Of a stretch of 64,000 nucleotides of DNA, positions 62,146-64,000 are shown piece by piece; the stretch's first letter is position 1, and the number at the start of each line of letters is the position of its first letter. The stretch spans positions 62,001 to 126,000 of the forward strand of contig CAKSTO010000001.1 in the NCBI GenBank assembly GCA_934501115.1, read 5' to 3'. Both the position numbers and the translations under genes were made by a program. Origin of the DNA: an uncultured Faecalibacterium sp. GTDB taxonomy: Bacteria > Bacillota > Clostridia > Oscillospirales > Ruminococcaceae. The notes under the pieces are model-generated. The model had not been told where the DNA came from. It did no database searches and worked only from the letters and a program-made list of their open reading frames with translations.

Positions 62146-63741
62146 ATGATTCTGGTTCGCAACATCCGTCTGCCGCTCTCTGCGGGTGAGCCGCAGGCAT
62201 TTGAAAAAGCTCTGCATACCGCCCGCATCCCTCGGGACAAGGTGCAGCATCTGGGCGTGGCAAAGCTCTCGGTGGATGCCCGCCACGGCCAGCCCAAGCT
62301 GGTATATACGGTAGCCGTCACGCTGAAAGATACGGCAGAGGAAACCGCTTTTGCTGCAAAGGGCGGCGATGTGACCCTGCACGAAAAGGCTGATTTTTCC
62401 GTACAGAATGGCACCCGGCCGCTGTTACACCGTCCGGTGGTGTGCGGTCTTGGCCCTGCCGGTCTGTTTGCAGCGCTGCTGCTGGCACGGCAGGGCTACC
62501 GGCCGGTCGTGTTGGAACGCGGCCCGGCGCTGGAACGGCGTGTGGAAGCAGTAGAGCATTTTTCAGCGACCGGCGAGCTGGACGTAAATGCAAACATTCA
62601 GTTCGGCGAGGGCGGCGCAGGCACCTTTTCGGACGGCAAGCTGACGACCCGCATTGGCGACGAACTGTGCGGTTTTGTCACCGAAGTGTTCCTGCAGCAT
62701 GGTGCGCCGGAGGAGATCGCGTGGAAACAGAAGCCCCATGTGGGCACTGATTTGCTGCGGGGCGTCATCACCTCCATTCGCAAGGAGATCGAATCCTTGG
62801 GCGGCGAGGTGCATTTCAACACCGCACTGACTGGATTTGAACAAAAAAACGGACGGCTGACCGGTGTTTTTACCACAAATGGAACTTTTGCCTGTGAGGC
62901 GTTGGTGTTCGCAGTGGGGCACTCTGCCCGGGATACCTTCGGGATGCTGATGGACAGCGGTCTGACGCTGGAATGCAAGCCCTTCAGTGTTGGCTTCCGC
63001 GCCGAACACCTGCAGAGCGAGATCGAGAAGAGCCTGTATCATGAAGCTGCCGGACACCCGGCGCTGCCCCGGGGCGAATATCAGCTCTCCCAGCATGTGG
63101 GGGAGCGGTGCGTATACACCTTTTGCATGTGCCCGGGCGGGCAGGTGGTGGCATCGGCCAGCGAGGAAGGCCGTGTGGTCACCAACGGTATGAGCTACCA
63201 CGCCCGCAGCGGCAGAAATGCCAACGCAGCAGTGGTGGTCAGCGTCAGTGGTACAGATTTTGCAAATGACCCCCGCCGGGCGATCACGTTCCAGCGGGAG
63301 CTGGAGGCCAAGGCATACGCTGCCGGGCACAGTGCAGGGGAGTATGCAGCGCCGGCAGAAAACATTCAGAGCTTTCTGGAAGGGCGCGGGCAGCTGAAGA
63401 TCAGCCGGGTGCAGCCTACCTATGACCGGGGCGTCACTGCTGCCGACCTTGGCCGTCTGCTGCCGGAGGAGCTGGCCGATACTCTGCGGGCAGGCCTGCG
63501 TGCGTATGAGCGCAAGATCGCAGGCTATACGGCACCGGAAGCCATCCTCACGGGTCTGGAGACCCGTACCAGCAGCCCGGTGCGGCTGAAACGGGAAGAA
63601 GATTTTGAGTGCCCCCAGCTGGCAGGGCTGTATCCCTGCGGTGAAGGCGCCGGATATGCGGGCGGCATCATGAGCGCCGCCGTGGATGGTCTGCGGGTGG
63701 CGCGCGCCATCATCAGCCGGTATGCACCGGCAGAAGGGTGA
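62146..63741 (+). CDS. FAD-dependent oxidoreductase (FAD/NAD(P)-binding, HI0933-like superfamily)
   Basis: Predicted flavoprotein of unknown substrate. The 531-residue protein has an N-terminal 80-residue domain (ILVRNIRLPLSAGEPQAFEK), then the dinucleotide fold HRPVVCGLGPAGLFAALLLA (GxGxxG variant), VLERGPALERRVEAVEHF, NIQFGEGGAGTFSDGKLTTR, a second motif region ALVFAVGHSARDTFGML, and the C-terminal GLYPCGEGAGYAGGIMSAAV. The family is widespread and often annotated as a glutamate synthase-like or NAD-FAD dehydrogenase. Start ATG 62146, 21 nt after cdaR; likely in the same transcript. Confidence 0.9.
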   Translation: MILVRNIRLPLSAGEPQAFEKALHTARIPRDKVQHLGVAKLSVDARHGQPKLVYTVAVTLKDTAEETAFAAKGGDVTLHEKADFSVQNGTRPLLHRPVVCGLGPAGLFAALLLARQGYRPVVLERGPALERRVEAVEHFSATGELDVNANIQFGEGGAGTFSDGKLTTRIGDELCGFVTEVFLQHGAPEEIAWKQKPHVGTDLLRGVITSIRKEIESLGGEVHFNTALTGFEQKNGRLTGVFTTNGTFACEALVFAVGHSARDTFGMLMDSGLTLECKPFSVGFRAEHLQSEIEKSLYHEAAGHPALPRGEYQLSQHVGERCVYTFCMCPGGQVVASASEEGRVVTNGMSYHARSGRNANAAVVVSVSGTDFANDPRRAITFQRELEAKAYAAGHSAGEYAAPAENIQSFLEGRGQLKISRVQPTYDRGVTAADLGRLLPEELADTLRAGLRAYERKIAGYTAPEAILTGLETRTSSPVRLKREEDFECPQLAGLYPCGEGAGYAGGIMSAAVDGLRVARAIISRYAPAEG

Positions 63742-63750
63742 GAAAAACGG

Positions 63751-64000
63751 ATGAATGATCGTGAAAACGATGCGATGAATGAAAACGAAGGCCGCCGGGT
63801 GCAGCAGGAGCTGGAGGAGCAGCTGCGTGCGTTCGGCGACACCATGTCCGATGCCTTTGCGCATGGTTTTGAGGGCAGAGGCATGGACATCGGTGACCGC
63901 GCCTATGGCGTGGGTCGTGCGGCAGTGAATGCTGCCAATTACGGCATCGGGGAGGCGGCAAAAGCCTTCCGGCAGGGCAGAACCCCTGACCGGGCAAAGC
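63751..64000 (+). CDS. Unknown protein, start only
   Basis: Not recognised. The 83 codons before the edge begin MNDRENDAMNENEGRRVQQE, an acidic and amphipathic helical start, then DTMSDAFAHGFEGRGMDIGD and a Gly/Ala-rich stretch (RAYGVGRAAVNAANYGIG). It starts 9 nt after the FAD oxidoreductase stop, so it is probably in the same operon. The gene continues beyond the window. Confidence 0.6.
   Translation, partial: MNDRENDAMNENEGRRVQQELEEQLRAFGDTMSDAFAHGFEGRGMDIGDRAYGVGRAAVNAANYGIGEAAKAFRQGRTPDRAK

Overview
The window is 64 kb of chromosome from a GC-rich member of the Clostridia (Firmicutes). Gene content, operon structure and codon use look most like Faecalibacterium or a close relative in the Oscillospiraceae/Ruminococcaceae. 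Supporting signs are tilS-hpt-ftsH, mreBCD-PBP2, RNase J, GdpP/CdaA/CdaR, a 585-residue pyruvate kinase with the extra C-terminal domain of Gram-positives, AAGGAGG-type ribosome binding sites, and frequent TTG/GTG starts. The genus is an inference; no 16S gene is present. I see no prophage, insertion sequence, CRISPR array, tRNA or rRNA gene.

Layout. 1-4 kb: glycogen/maltodextrin breakdown (GH13 amylase fragment and glgP, minus strand). 4.3-8.1 kb: zapA, a U32 peptidase, dut and maf. 8.2-13 kb: cell-shape operon mreB-mreC-mreD-PBP2, then mgsA. 13.6-15 kb: a repeat element, a decayed MnmA-like protein and rnhA. 15-24.8 kb: RNase J, GdpP, glf, L9, DnaB, TilS and Hpt. 24.8-29 kb: ftsH followed by two unfamiliar tail-anchored proteins, one with a zinc ribbon and Thr-Arg repeats, one with a HEPN-like motif. 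29-32 kb: a LacI-type regulator with its own cre-like operator, a HAD phosphatase and cutC. 32-40 kb: pyk-luxS, deoB, and nadE with a NusG-II protein and an LCP ligase. 40-43.4 kb: rnpB, a pseudouridine synthase and an M23 endopeptidase. 43.4-51.6 kb: a nucleoside uptake and salvage locus (deoD, cdd, BMP-type ABC importer, pdp). 51.7-54.5 kb: Trk potassium uptake. 54.7-64 kb: comM, an unknown gene, pgm, a fused ispDF, cdaA-cdaR, an FAD oxidoreductase and a cut-off gene.

How the genes fit together. Three themes recur. (1) Nucleoside salvage: importer, phosphorylases, deaminase, phosphopentomutase and hypoxanthine phosphoribosyltransferase. (2) Cyclic-di-AMP and potassium: the synthase CdaA, its regulator CdaR, the phosphodiesterase GdpP and TrkA/TrkH all lie here. 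(3) Envelope building: MreBCD/PBP2, LCP ligase, UDP-galactofuranose supply, and an M23/LysM/G5 hydrolase.

Most notable non-coding signals: a repeated two-hairpin module whose stems change sequence while pairing, loop and linker are kept (four copies, two of them inverted to form a 300-bp element); divergent promoters of rnpB and the pseudouridine synthase that share one self-complementary -35 hexamer; and a second family of intergenic palindromic repeats. Promoters were located by eye as -35/-10 pairs with 16-18 bp spacing and are predictions.
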